Assembly (NCBI RefSeq): GCF_003635165.1
Contig: NZ_ML058604.1
Span: 62,001 to 126,000 of the forward strand
DNA length: 64,000 nucleotides
Source of the DNA: Burkholderia sp. Nafp2/4-1b
GTDB lineage: Bacteria > Pseudomonadota > Gammaproteobacteria > Burkholderiales > Burkholderiaceae
Direction of reading: 5' to 3'
A program made the position numbers and the translations under genes. Shown here one piece after another: positions 24,243 through 33,604 of the stretch. The notes under the pieces are model-generated. The model ran no database searches. It was not told the DNA's origin and saw only the letters and a program-made list of their open reading frames with translations. The number at the start of each line of letters is the position of its first letter. Position 1 is the first letter of the stretch.

Positions 24243-25385
24243 ATGGCTCTGAAGAATCTGATCAAGGCGAGAACGGGGCAGCCCGAGCGACTGACGGAAG
24301 ACGAGCGGCTGATGCGCTCGGGCCTGCTTGCCGGGCTGGAGGCGCTACCGACGGCCGTGATCGTGCTCGACCGCAAGACGCTCCGGGTCGCGTTCGCGAA
24401 CCCGTCTGCGGAAGCGATGCTCGACATCTCGCGCCGGCAGCTCGCGCAGCGGCCCTGGGGCGAGATTTTCCCGAACGCGAACGAACTCGCGTCGACGATC
24501 ACCGCGATCGGCCAGGAGCGCTTTCACGCGACGCATCTCGACACCGTGCTCGACCGGCCCGGCCGCGAACCGCTGCACGTGCATGCGATCGTCGGCTTCC
24601 TCGAGACCGCGCCCGATTTCGTGCTCGTCGAGCTGTTCGAGAACGAACGGCAGTCGCGCACCGATCGCGAGGAGCGTATCCACGACCTGACCGCGGTCAA
24701 CAAGCAGCTGATTCGCAACCTCGCGCACGAGATCAAGAACCCGCTCGGCGGCATTCGCGGCGCAGCCCAGCTGCTCGAATTCGAGCTGAGCGAGCGCGAG
24801 CGCGGCGAGTTGCGCGAATACACGCAGGTGATCATCAAGGAGTCCGACCGCCTGCAGACCCTCGTCGACCGGTTGCTGGAGCCGCATCGGCATCCGCATA
24901 TCGTCGGCGACGTGAACATTCACGAAGTATGCGAACGCGTGCGCGCGGTGATGCTCGCGGAATTTCCGCGCGGGCTCACGATCGAGCGCGACTACGACGT
25001 CAGCGTGCCGGACCTGCGCGGCGACAAGGAGCAGTTGATCCAGGCGCTGCTGAACATCGTGCGCAATGCCGCGCAGGCGCTGCGCGAACGGATCGCGCAG
25101 GGCGACGCGAAGATCGAGCTGCGCACGCGCGTCGCGCGCAAGGTAACGATCGCAAAGCGCCTGTACAAGCTGGCACTGGCGCTGCACGTGGTCGACAACG
25201 GGCCCGGCATACCGGAGGAGATCCGCGACCGGATCTTCTATCCGCTCGTGTCCGGGCGCGACGACGGCAGCGGCCTCGGCCTCACGCTCGCGCAGACCTT
25301 CGTGCAGCAGCACGACGGGATGATCGAGGTCGAGAGCCGGCCCGGCCGTACCGAATTTCAGATCCTGCTGCCGCTCGACCATTGA
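24243..25385 (+). CDS. ntrB: Nitrogen regulation sensor histidine kinase NtrB (NRII)
   Basis: The 380-residue cytoplasmic kinase has a PAS-like N-terminal domain (about 25-135), then the dimerisation and phosphoacceptor segment NLAHEIKNPLGGIRGAAQLLE with His162, an N box (NIVRNAAQAL) and G boxes (DNGPGIPEEI, GSGLGLTLAQTFV). It has no membrane segment, as expected for NtrB, which phosphorylates or dephosphorylates NtrC in response to PII protein. It lies between glnA and ntrC. Confidence 0.96.
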   Translation: MALKNLIKARTGQPERLTEDERLMRSGLLAGLEALPTAVIVLDRKTLRVAFANPSAEAMLDISRRQLAQRPWGEIFPNANELASTITAIGQERFHATHLDTVLDRPGREPLHVHAIVGFLETAPDFVLVELFENERQSRTDREERIHDLTAVNKQLIRNLAHEIKNPLGGIRGAAQLLEFELSERERGELREYTQVIIKESDRLQTLVDRLLEPHRHPHIVGDVNIHEVCERVRAVMLAEFPRGLTIERDYDVSVPDLRGDKEQLIQALLNIVRNAAQALRERIAQGDAKIELRTRVARKVTIAKRLYKLALALHVVDNGPGIPEEIRDRIFYPLVSGRDDGSGLGLTLAQTFVQQHDGMIEVESRPGRTEFQILLPLDH

Positions 25386-25431
25386 GCCGCGGCATGGCGA
25401 TTCACCGGATTCACCAATCTCTGACCGACCT

Positions 25432-26961
25432 ATGAAGCCGATCTGGATAGTAGACGACGACCAATCGATCCGCTGGGTGCTCGAAAAGGCACTCGCTCGG
25501 GATAGCTTCGCGACGAAGAGCTTCGCGAACGTGCGCGACGCGCTCGCCGCGCTCGACCACGAGACGCCGCAGGTGCTGGTGTCCGACATCCGGATGCCGG
25601 GCGGTTCCGGCCTCGAGTTGCTGCAGGCGATGCACGAGCGCCTGCCGGGCCTGCCCGTCATCATCATGACGGCGTTCTCCGATCTCGACAGCGCCGTCGC
25701 GGCGTTCCAGGGCGGCGCGTTCGAATATCTGGCGAAGCCGTTCGACGTCGACAAGGCCGTCGAGCTGATTCGCCGCGCGGTCGAGGAAAGCCTGCGCGCC
25801 GGCGCGCCGCAGGACGAGCGCGTGGCCGAAGCGCCCGAGATGCTCGGCCAGGCGCCCGCGATGCAGGACATGTTCCGCGCGATCGGCCGGCTGTCGCATT
25901 CGGCCGCGACCGTGCTGATCACCGGCGAGTCGGGCACCGGCAAGGAGCTCGTCGCGCGGGCGCTGCACCGTCACAGCCCGCGGGCGAACGGCCCGTTCAT
26001 CGCGCTGAACACCGCGGCGATTCCGAAGGACCTGCTCGAATCCGAACTGTTCGGTCATGAGCGCGGCGCGTTCACCGGCGCGCAGACGACGCGCCAGGGC
26101 CGCTTCGAGCAGGCCGAGAACGGCACGCTGTTCCTCGACGAAATCGGCGACATGCCGTTCGATCTGCAGACGCGCCTGTTGCGCGTGCTGTCGGACGGGC
26201 AGTTCTATCGGGTCGGCGGCCACAACCCGCTGCGCGCGAACGTGCGCGTGATCGCGGCGACGCACCAGAATCTCGAGGCGCGCGTGCGGCAAGGGCTGTT
26301 CCGCGAAGACCTTTACCACCGGCTCAACGTGATCCGGCTGCGGCTGCCGCCGCTGCGTGAACGCAGCGAGGACATCGCGCTGCTCACGCGCCACTTCCTG
26401 CAAAAGAGTGCGCGCGATCTCGGCGTCGAGCCGAAGCGCGTGTCCGACGAGGCGCTCGCGTATCTGACGTCGCTTCCGTTTCCGGGCAACGTGCGGCAGC
26501 TCGAGAACCTCGCGAACTGGCTGACCGTGATGGCGCCCGCGCAGACGGTCGAGATCAAGGACCTGCCGCCCGATCTCGTGCCGACCGGCGCGCCGGTGAC
26601 GGCGACGTCCGACGACGCCGGGAGCGGTAACGGTGTCGGGGGCGGTGCGGGTGATATCGTGCGCGCGCAATCTCCGGCCGGTGCGGTGTCGTTGACGTCC
26701 GCACCCGTCGCGGCTGCGCCGAACGGCAGCGCGCCGGCCGGCTATCCGATGTGGGAAAGCGGGCTGCGCACCGAAGTCGCGCGGCTGCTGCGCGAGAATT
26801 CGTCCGACGTGATGGACGAGCTCGCACGCCGCTTCGAGGCGGCCGTGATCCGCGAGGCACTCGACTTCACGCGCGGCCGCAAGGTCGAGGCGGCCGAGCG
26901 GCTCGGCATTGGCCGCAACACGATCACGCGCAAGATCCAGGAACTGCATCTGGAGCCGTAA
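25432..26961 (+). CDS. ntrC: Nitrogen regulation response regulator NtrC (NRI)
   Basis: The 509-residue protein has a receiver domain (phosphoacceptor Asp52 in VSDIRMPG), a sigma-54-interacting AAA+ domain (Walker A GESGTGKE near 165, the sigma-54 loop GAFTGA near 212, Walker B LFLDEIGD) and a C-terminal Fis-type helix-turn-helix ([22 protein letters not shown]). A Gly/Ser/Ala-rich linker of about 60 residues separates the last two, longer than in enteric NtrC (469 residues). It activates sigma-54 promoters such as the one before glnA. Confidence 0.96.
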   Translation: MKPIWIVDDDQSIRWVLEKALARDSFATKSFANVRDALAALDHETPQVLVSDIRMPGGSGLELLQAMHERLPGLPVIIMTAFSDLDSAVAAFQGGAFEYLAKPFDVDKAVELIRRAVEESLRAGAPQDERVAEAPEMLGQAPAMQDMFRAIGRLSHSAATVLITGESGTGKELVARALHRHSPRANGPFIALNTAAIPKDLLESELFGHERGAFTGAQTTRQGRFEQAENGTLFLDEIGDMPFDLQTRLLRVLSDGQFYRVGGHNPLRANVRVIAATHQNLEARVRQGLFREDLYHRLNVIRLRLPPLRERSEDIALLTRHFLQKSARDLGVEPKRVSDEALAYLTSLPFPGNVRQLENLANWLTVMAPAQTVEIKDLPPDLVPTGAPVTATSDDAGSGNGVGGGAGDIVRAQSPAGAVSLTSAPVAAAPNGSAPAGYPMWESGLRTEVARLLRENSSDVMDELARRFEAAVIREALDFTRGRKVEAAERLGIGRNTITRKIQELHLEP

Positions 26962-27043
26962 GCTACTCCCTCGCGGCATGCGCGCGCATCGCGCGTGCCG
27001 CGATCGGACATAATCGCGGTTTGCCGTCACGTACGCTTCCGTC

Positions 27044-29200
27044 ATGTCCGATTCCTGCCGCTGGCCCGCCGAGGCCGATCCCTTCCGTTTTCTCGAAGCG
27101 CTCGACAGCAAGCGCGCCCGTGCGTGGGTCGACGAGCAGAACGCGCGCACGCGTGCCGCACTGCGCGACGACGATGCGTATCGCGCGCTCACCGCGCGGC
27201 TCGCGCACGCGTATTTGCCGCGCGAGCGCCCGGTGATTCCGACCCGCTGGCGCGACTGGGCGTACGACCTGTGGCAGGACGATCTCCATCCGAAGGGCCT
27301 GTGGCGCCGCGCGCGCTGGGACGACTGGCGTGCCGGCCGGCCCGAGTGGGAAACGCTGCTCGACGTCGACGCGCTCGGTGCGCAAGAGGGCGAGTCGTGG
27401 GTGTTCGAGCAGGACGCGATCCTGTACCCGGACGGCGACCGCGCGCTGCTGTCGCTGTCGCCGGGCGGTGCCGATGCGGTCGTCGTGCGCGAGTTCGATC
27501 TCGTCGAGCGCCGGTTCGTCGACGGCGGTTTCACGATCGACGAGCCGGGCCATCACACGGTGGGCTGGATCGATCGCGATACCGTCTACGTGAGCTGGGA
27601 TCGCGGCGAAGCGCATGCGACCGCGGCCGGCTATCCGTACGATGCGCGCCGCTGGGTGCGCGGCACGTCGCTCGCCGATGCGCCGGTCGTGTTTCGCGGT
27701 GAACCCGACGACATCAGCGCGGGCGCGGCGTTCGATCCGATCGACGGCCGCCATGTCGCGTGGCGCAGCGTGGATTTCTTCGACGCGCATGCGTACTGGC
27801 TGACCGACGCTGGCGAGTGGTCGCGCTACGACGTGCCGACGCATGTCGAGGTCGGCTTCTGGGAAGGCTGGCTCGTGCTGGAGCCGCGGCTCGACTGGGA
27901 CTGCGGCGGCGTGCATCACGCGGGCGGCTCGCTGCTCGCGATTCGCGAGCAGGCATTCCTCGCCGGGTCGCGCGAACTCACGACGCTGTTCGAACCGCGG
28001 CCCTCGACGTCCGCGTGCACGTGGACACACACGCGCACGATGCTGATCGCGAGCTGGCTCGACGACGTGCACAACCGGACGATGCTGTGGCAGCCGCGCC
28101 AGGGCGATGACGGCGCGTGGACCTGGACCGCGCGGCCGTTCGAGTGGCCGGGCGATGCACAGATCGACGTCGAGCCGGTCGAGTCGACGCTGAACGACGA
28201 CGTGTACGTGGACGTCGACACTTATCTCGATCCGCCCGAATGCTGGCTCGCCGATCTGAACGATCGCGCGGCCGATGCGCCGTCGCGCCGCGTGCTGCTC
28301 GACCGGCCGCCGGTGCGGTTCGATGCGGCGGGGCTCGTCGTGCGTCGTGCGACTGCGCGCTCGCGCGACGGCACGCTCGTGCCGTACACGCTGATCGGGC
28401 CGCGCGACGCGCTCGATGGGCCGGACCGGCCCGATGGCGGCGCTCGCGTCGCGCGGCCGTGCCTGCTGTCAGGCTACGGCGGCTTCGCGATTCCGAACCT
28501 GCCGGGCTATAGCGATGCGCTCGGCATCGCGTGGCTCGAACGCGGCGGCGTCGCGGCGTTCGCGCACATCCGGGGCGGCGGCGAATTCGGGCCCGGCTGG
28601 CACGTCGACGCGCAGCGCGAACATCGGCAGCGTTCGTTCGACGATTTCATCGCGGTGGCGGAGGACCTGATCCGCACCGGCGTGACGACGGCCGCGCAGC
28701 TCGGGATCGAAGGCGGCAGCAACGGCGGGCTGCTGGTCGGCGCGTGCATGGTGCAGCGTCCGGAGCTGTTCGGCGCGGTGCTGTGCCGCGTGCCGCTGCT
28801 CGACATGCAGCGCTATCCGAAGCTGCATGCGGGCGCCGCGTGGCTCGACGAATACGGCGACCCGGACGACGCCCGCGAGGGCGCGGCGCTCGCCGCCTAT
28901 TCGCCGTATCACCGCGTGCGTGAAGGCGTCATGTATCCGCCGCTGCTGCTGACGACGTCGACGCGCGACGATCGCGTGCATCCCGCGCACGCGCGCAAGA
29001 TGGCCGCGCGCATGCATGCGCTCGGGCACGAACGGGTGTGGTACTGGGAGAACACCGACGGCGGGCACGGCAGCGCTGACGATCTGGAACGCGCGGAATC
29101 CGATGCGGCGGAATTCGGCTTCCTGTGGGCCCATCTCGGGCCGGCGCCCGCGCGCTTGAGCGCGGGCGCCGGCGCGGGCGAGAGCGGCGGGGTGGCTTAG
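27044..29200 (+). CDS. Prolyl oligopeptidase family (S9) serine peptidase
   Basis: The 718-residue protein has an N-terminal beta-propeller (about 60-420) and a C-terminal alpha/beta hydrolase domain with the nucleophile in IEGGSNGGLLVGACM (Ser near 560), the Asp in STRDDRVHP and the His in NTDGGHGS. No signal peptide is present, so it is predicted cytoplasmic and would cleave short peptides. Whether it is a true prolyl endopeptidase, an oligopeptidase B-like enzyme or another S9 member is not clear. Its stop codon overlaps that of the convergent exonuclease gene. Confidence 0.88.
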   Translation: MSDSCRWPAEADPFRFLEALDSKRARAWVDEQNARTRAALRDDDAYRALTARLAHAYLPRERPVIPTRWRDWAYDLWQDDLHPKGLWRRARWDDWRAGRPEWETLLDVDALGAQEGESWVFEQDAILYPDGDRALLSLSPGGADAVVVREFDLVERRFVDGGFTIDEPGHHTVGWIDRDTVYVSWDRGEAHATAAGYPYDARRWVRGTSLADAPVVFRGEPDDISAGAAFDPIDGRHVAWRSVDFFDAHAYWLTDAGEWSRYDVPTHVEVGFWEGWLVLEPRLDWDCGGVHHAGGSLLAIREQAFLAGSRELTTLFEPRPSTSACTWTHTRTMLIASWLDDVHNRTMLWQPRQGDDGAWTWTARPFEWPGDAQIDVEPVESTLNDDVYVDVDTYLDPPECWLADLNDRAADAPSRRVLLDRPPVRFDAAGLVVRRATARSRDGTLVPYTLIGPRDALDGPDRPDGGARVARPCLLSGYGGFAIPNLPGYSDALGIAWLERGGVAAFAHIRGGGEFGPGWHVDAQREHRQRSFDDFIAVAEDLIRTGVTTAAQLGIEGGSNGGLLVGACMVQRPELFGAVLCRVPLLDMQRYPKLHAGAAWLDEYGDPDDAREGAALAAYSPYHRVREGVMYPPLLLTTSTRDDRVHPAHARKMAARMHALGHERVWYWENTDGGHGSADDLERAESDAAEFGFLWAHLGPAPARLSAGAGAGESGGVA

Positions 29201-29973
29201 CCGACGATCGCGACGACAGGCGTGTGGTCGGACGGCTGTTCCCACGTACGGGGCAGGCGATCGACCTCGCACGACGTGCAGGTGTCGGCGAGCGCCGGCG
29301 ACAGCAGCACGTGATCGATGCGCAGCCCCGCGTTGCGGCGGAACGCCAGCATCCGGTAGTCCCACCACGTGAAGGTCTTCTCGGGCTGTTCGAAGCGGCG
29401 GAATGCATCGACGAAGCCCAGTTCGATCAGCTTCGCGAAGTGCGCGCGCTCCTGCGGCGACACGAGGTTCTGGCCTTCCCATTTCGCCGGGTCGTGCACG
29501 TCGCGGTCTTCCGGCGCGATGTTGTAGTCGCCGAGCAGCGCGAGCTTCGGATGGCGCTGCATCTCGGTGGCCAACCACGCATGCAGTGCATCGAGCCACT
29601 GCATCTTGTAGACGAACTTGTCGGAGCCGGGCGACTGGCCGTTCGGGAAATACGCGGACACGATGCGCACGCCTTCGACCGTCACCGCGACCACGCGCTG
29701 TTGCGGATCGTCGAAGCCGGGGATGTTGCGCACGACGTCCGACTCGTCCACGGCGAGCGTGTCGCGCACGAGGATCGCGACGCCGTTGTAGGTCTTCTGG
29801 CCCGTGAACCAGCTGCGGTAGCCGACGGCCTCGAGATCGGCGCGCGGATACTTCTCGTCCGGCAGCTTCAGTTCCTGCAGGCACAGCACGTCGGTCCCGC
29901 TGTGCACGAGCCAGTCGAGCACGTGCTGCTTGCGGACGTTGAGCGAGTTGACGTTCCAGGTGGCGATTTTCAT
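29197..29973 (-). CDS. xthA: Exodeoxyribonuclease III (AP endonuclease family)
   Basis: The 258-residue enzyme begins MKIATWNVNSLNVRKQHVLDWL, followed by LCLQELKLPDEKYP (metal-binding Glu), LLGDYNIAPEDRDVHDP (catalytic Asp/Asn) and PSDHTPVVAIV (catalytic Asp-His). It repairs abasic sites and trims 3' ends. The start at 29973 is chosen because homology begins there, although the frame is open 38 codons further upstream. The gene is convergent with the S9 peptidase and shares four bases at the stops. Confidence 0.95.
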   Translation of the reverse strand: MKIATWNVNSLNVRKQHVLDWLVHSGTDVLCLQELKLPDEKYPRADLEAVGYRSWFTGQKTYNGVAILVRDTLAVDESDVVRNIPGFDDPQQRVVAVTVEGVRIVSAYFPNGQSPGSDKFVYKMQWLDALHAWLATEMQRHPKLALLGDYNIAPEDRDVHDPAKWEGQNLVSPQERAHFAKLIELGFVDAFRRFEQPEKTFTWWDYRMLAFRRNAGLRIDHVLLSPALADTCTSCEVDRLPRTWEQPSDHTPVVAIVG

Positions 29974-30092
29974 GAACGGGAATGCGTGGCGGGTGAATGC
30001 GAAGGCCGCCATCTTACCGCGAGCACGGGGCGCGAACGCACGCGACACGCGTCTCGATCTCGACGGCTTGCGAAGAAAATGTGACAAAAGTG

Positions 30093-30121
30093 TTGACGTG
30101 AGTACTCCCTCACCCTATAAT
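30093..30121 (+). promoter_or_regulatory. Near-consensus sigma-70 promoter of tRNA-fMet
   Basis: TTGACG (30093-30098), a 17-bp spacer and a perfect TATAAT (30116-30121). Transcription would begin about 6 bases before the tRNA. Confidence 0.9.
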
Positions 30122-30133
30122 TTATTTCTCTGA

Positions 30134-30210
<77 letters not shown>

Positions 30211-30263
30211 AGCACACCAGACGATGTGCAGCGCAACTGACCGATGCGCGCTTCGTCGACAGG

Positions 30264-30289
30264 AACCCGGCCCCGTGCCGGGTTTTTTG
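30264..30289 (+). terminator. Terminator after tRNA-fMet
   Basis: ACCCGGC (30265-30271) pairs with GCCGGGT (30277-30283) and is followed by a run of T to 30288. Confidence 0.8.
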
Positions 30290-30306
30290 TTTTCAGCGCC
30301 CGAACG

Positions 30307-31110
30307 TCATTTCGGCGCGCCGGGGCTTCCAGGCAGGAAGCCGTTCTCGATCAGATAAGTCGTCGTGTTGACGAGCGTGGCCCGCCCATTCGGCGCACCG
30401 GCCAGCACCGCGCACTTGTCCTTCCCCGTATCCAGCCGGATCGAACGTTCGACCGTCGGATAGTCGACCCCCTTCAGATAGAAATGCGGCAGCGACGTCG
30501 TGTAGCGCACGTACGGCACGCACGGCCGCTGCAGCGGATCCTTCGACGCGCCGTTGAACGGGACGTATTCGTCGAACAGGTAAGCCGAACTCGCCAGGCC
30601 GCCCCAGTCCGCCGGCACCGCGATGCTGCCGGTCGGCGTGGTAACGCCGGTGGCGACGTCCGTGATGTAACCCTCGACGGTCGAGCGCCCATCGCTGCGA
30701 TTGGCCTGCGTATGCGTGATCTGCAGCCGGTATGCGCGGCCCGGTTTCCACGCGTAGGCGAGCGAGCACGAGGTTCCCGCGCCGCCGTCAGCGCCGCTGC
30801 GGCAATTCCCGGACAGCGGCGTCGTGCCGGTGCCGAATGCGCTGAAGATCACGAGGTTGCTGCCCTGGGTGCGCGGCTGGATGCCGGTGTAGATCGGGTG
30901 CCCGCCATGTTCGGACGACAACTGGTTGGCCCAGTAGTAACTGCGGTTGACGTTGGTCGGCACGACTTCGGGCCTGATGTCCCATGCCATGCGGTCGAAA
31001 CCGCCTTTCGGTGTCGTCGTGGCCGATGCGGTGATGTTGGGATCGGCGTGCGCGTTGAGCATGGTCGACACGGCGAGCAACGCACCGATCGCGGAGTTGA
31101 GCCTTTTCAT
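30307..31110 (-). CDS. Exported protein of unknown function (DUF3472-like region)
   Basis: The 267-residue precursor begins with a signal peptide (MKRLNSAIGALLAVSTMLNAHA) and is predicted secreted or periplasmic. The mature part includes SYYWANQLSSEHGGHPIYTGIQPRTQG and LVIFSAFGTGT, which recall the DUF3472 family as far as I can judge by eye. A second part after residue ~170 ends with RATLVNTTTYLIENGFLPGSPG. Three cysteines lie within the mature region. The ATG at 31110 is preferred because it starts the signal peptide. No operon partner is near; function is unknown. Confidence 0.7.
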   Translation of the reverse strand: MKRLNSAIGALLAVSTMLNAHADPNITASATTTPKGGFDRMAWDIRPEVVPTNVNRSYYWANQLSSEHGGHPIYTGIQPRTQGSNLVIFSAFGTGTTPLSGNCRSGADGGAGTSCSLAYAWKPGRAYRLQITHTQANRSDGRSTVEGYITDVATGVTTPTGSIAVPADWGGLASSAYLFDEYVPFNGASKDPLQRPCVPYVRYTTSLPHFYLKGVDYPTVERSIRLDTGKDKCAVLAGAPNGRATLVNTTTYLIENGFLPGSPGAPK

Positions 31111-31439
31111 GTTCCTGTACCCCAGTTCGTGGAAAAGAGACCGCGACGAGCAGCGTCGATTGCAGCGACGCCGCTCGCATACCAATGTGCGGTCACTTTA
31201 TGACCAATGGCTGACCACCCGCATCGGCGGCCCGCATCACGTGAACGCATGACGCGCGGGTCGCTTTCCGCCGCGCCCCGTGCGGCGGGCGAGAGCGGAG
31301 AATCGGGAGTAGGGGGAGGGGTGTGGCCCGGGATAGTTATTTGTGTTCAACGGGACAATGCGGCCGCGGCATCGCGCGACAGTTGGCGATGCGGGCATCC
31401 GTGCTCGGCCGTCACGCGGCGCGCGACGACTCACGTCGT
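31111..31439. other. Gene-free stretch between two minus-strand genes
   Basis: These 329 bases contain no convincing gene. GGTCACTTTATGACC (31192-31206) has 5-bp symmetric arms and might belong to the promoter of the exported protein. The rest is G-rich and unstructured to the eye. Confidence 0.5.
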
Positions 31440-32132
31440 TCAGCCCGCCGCCCACTCGACCGCCGCCTTCGCATGCAGCGCGGTCGTATCGAACACCGGC
31501 AGCGGCGAATCCTCCGCGCCGATCAGCAGCGTGATTTCCGTGCAGCCGAGTATCACGGCTTGCGCGCCGCGTTTCGCCAGTTCTTCGATGATCGCCACGT
31601 AGGTCGCGCGCGACCCGGCGTCGATCACCCCATGACACAGCTCGTCGTAGATGATCCGGTGCACGTCGCCGCGCGCGGATTCGTCGGGCACCAGCACGTC
31701 GAGGCCGAACCTGCTACGCAAGCGCTCTGCATAGAATGGCAGCTCCATCGTGTAGCGCGTACCGAGCAGCGCGACGCGCTCGACGCCCGCGGCGCGCAGC
31801 GCGGCGCCGGTCGGGTCGGCGATGTGCAGGAAAGGCAGCGGCACCGCCGCTTCGATCGCATCGTGCACGCGATGCATCGTGTTGGTCGTCAGCACGACGA
31901 GATCGGCGCCGGCCGCTTCCAGCTGACGCGCGGCAGCGGCCATCCGTTCGCCGAGCGCGGCCCAGTCCTGCGCGCGCTGCAGCGCTTCGATCTCCGCGAA
32001 ATCGACCGTGACCAGCACGCTCTTCGCGTTGTGATGGCCGCCGTGCAGCGCCTTCGAATGACGATTGATCATCCGGTAATACTCGGCCGACGATTCCCAG
32101 CTCATCCCGCCGATCAGTCCGATCGTCTTCAT
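31440..32132 (-). CDS. Aspartate/glutamate racemase family protein (YgeA-like)
   Basis: The 230-residue protein has the family start MKTIGLIGGMSWESSAEYYR, the TTNTMH loop and the ILGCTEI loop. The two catalytic positions are Thr83 and Cys197, the same pair and numbering that I recall for E. coli YgeA, also 230 residues. Most relatives have two cysteines. The enzyme would interconvert L- and D-forms of acidic or related amino acids in the cytoplasm. It diverges from dinB. The exact substrate is not determined by sequence. Confidence 0.85.
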   Translation of the reverse strand: MKTIGLIGGMSWESSAEYYRMINRHSKALHGGHHNAKSVLVTVDFAEIEALQRAQDWAALGERMAAAARQLEAAGADLVVLTTNTMHRVHDAIEAAVPLPFLHIADPTGAALRAAGVERVALLGTRYTMELPFYAERLRSRFGLDVLVPDESARGDVHRIIYDELCHGVIDAGSRATYVAIIEELAKRGAQAVILGCTEITLLIGAEDSPLPVFDTTALHAKAAVEWAAG

Positions 32133-32311
32133 CCGTCACCTGTGCGTTTCGTATGTCGTGGCAGGCGAGTATAGGGGCCGGGCCGTGCGCGCGGCGGTAC
32201 GATCCGCGCGAAGCGGGCCGGTACGGTGCTGCCGCGTGGAGATGGCCGGAGCGGGGCGGCCGATGGGCGCGGCGGTGTCCGGCGACGGCGGCACACGGCA
32301 GCACGCGACAG

Positions 32312-32340
32312 TTGAAACGGCCACTGTGTTTTTGTACAGT
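32312..32340 (+). promoter_or_regulatory. dinB promoter
   Basis: TTGAAA (32312-32317), a 17-bp spacer and TACAGT (32335-32340). Predicted +1 is 32347, three bases before the GTG start. The -10 overlaps the LexA box. Confidence 0.6.
32324..32339. promoter_or_regulatory. LexA-binding site (SOS box) of dinB
   Basis: CTGTGTTTTTGTACAG matches CTGT-N8-ACAG exactly and extends to ACTGT/ACAGT symmetry. It overlaps the spacer and -10 of the promoter, as expected for repression. Confidence 0.85.
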
Positions 32341-32349
32341 ATCGGCACC

Positions 32350-33546
32350 GTGAACCCGACCATCATCCCGCCCGCCGATCCGCGCGGGCCGCTACCCGGC
32401 GACGCACCGCCGCGCGTGCGCAAGATCATCCATTGCGACTGCGACTGCTTTTATGCGTCGGTGGAGATGCGCGACGACCCGTCGTTGCGCAACCGGCCGA
32501 TCGCGGTCGGCGGCCGGCCCGACCAGCGCGGCGTGATCGCAACGTGCAACTACGAGGCGCGGCGCTACGGCGTGCATTCGGCGATGTCGTCGGCGCTGGC
32601 GATGCGCAAGTGTCCGGACCTGCTGATCCTGCCGTCCGCGATGGACAAGTACCGCACCGCGTCGCGGCAGATCATGGCGATCTATCGCGATTACACGCAC
32701 GACGTCGAGCCGCTGTCGCTCGACGAGGCGTATCTCGACGTCAGCGGTTCCGAACTGTGCCAGGGCAGCGCGACGCTTATTGCGCGGGAGATCCGCCAGC
32801 GCGTGTACGACACGGTCGGCGTGACGGTGTCGGCCGGTGTCGCGCCGAACAAGTTCATCGCGAAGATCGCGTCCGACTGGAACAAGCCGGACGGCCTGTT
32901 CGTCGTGCGCCCGCACGAAGTCGATGCGTTCGTGGCCGCGCTGCCGGTGCGCAAGCTGCACGGCGTCGGCAAGGTGACGGCCACGCGGCTCGACCGGCTC
33001 GGCATCCAGACCTGCGCGCAATTGCGCGACTGGTCGCTGATCGACCTGCATCGCGAATTCGGTGCATTCGGCAGGCGGCTGTACCAGCTGGCGCGCGGGA
33101 TCGACGAACGGCCGGTGCAGGCCGACCAGGAGCGCAAGTCCGTCAGCGTCGAGACGACCTACGTGACCGACCTGACGACGCTCGAACAGTGCGCGGACGA
33201 GATCCGCCGCCTCGTCGTGCAGCTCGATGCGCGGATCGCGCGCGCGGGGGCCGCACGCTCGATTCGCAAGCTGTACGTGAAAATCCGTTTCGCCGATTTC
33301 CAGCGCACGACGGTCGAATGCGTGGCCGACGCGACGAACGCGCAGACGGCCGTCACGCTGCTCGCGAAGGGGCTGCAGCGGCGTGCGCAGGCCGTGCGGC
33401 TGCTGGGTGTCGGCGTGCGCATCGACGAAGACACCGCCGAGCGTCATGGGCAGTTCTCGCTGTTCGACGATGAAGCCCGGCACGTGGACGACACCGGCGG
33501 CGCCGGCAACCCCGACAACCCCGGCGACGAAACCCCGGCGCCATAA
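32350..33546 (+). CDS. dinB: DNA polymerase IV (Y-family)
   Basis: The 398-residue polymerase has KIIHCDCDCFYASVEMRD (metal-binding Asp30; Tyr35 at the steric gate), the catalytic SLDEAYLDVS, helix-hairpin-helix LHGVGKVTATRLDRLGI and a little-finger domain. A C-terminal tail ends QFSLFDDEARHV..., in which QFSLFDD fits a beta-clamp-binding motif. It performs translesion synthesis. I choose GTG at 32350 because the promoter and LexA box lie immediately upstream; frames extending to 32158 would be cut by the promoter. No ribosome site precedes the GTG. Confidence 0.93.
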   Translation: MNPTIIPPADPRGPLPGDAPPRVRKIIHCDCDCFYASVEMRDDPSLRNRPIAVGGRPDQRGVIATCNYEARRYGVHSAMSSALAMRKCPDLLILPSAMDKYRTASRQIMAIYRDYTHDVEPLSLDEAYLDVSGSELCQGSATLIAREIRQRVYDTVGVTVSAGVAPNKFIAKIASDWNKPDGLFVVRPHEVDAFVAALPVRKLHGVGKVTATRLDRLGIQTCAQLRDWSLIDLHREFGAFGRRLYQLARGIDERPVQADQERKSVSVETTYVTDLTTLEQCADEIRRLVVQLDARIARAGAARSIRKLYVKIRFADFQRTTVECVADATNAQTAVTLLAKGLQRRAQAVRLLGVGVRIDEDTAERHGQFSLFDDEARHVDDTGGAGNPDNPGDETPAP

Positions 33547-33571
33547 AAAAGGCACCGCCGAAGCGGTGCCT
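33544..33571 (-). terminator. Terminator of oligopeptidase A gene
   Basis: Minus-strand stem AGGCACCGC/GCGGTGCCT (33571-33563 with 33558-33550) around TTCG, followed by six T (33549-33544). It overlaps the stop region of the convergent dinB. Confidence 0.85.
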
Positions 33572-33604
33572 GTCGATGCAGCCGGATGAGGCCGGGGAGT
33601 GCGC

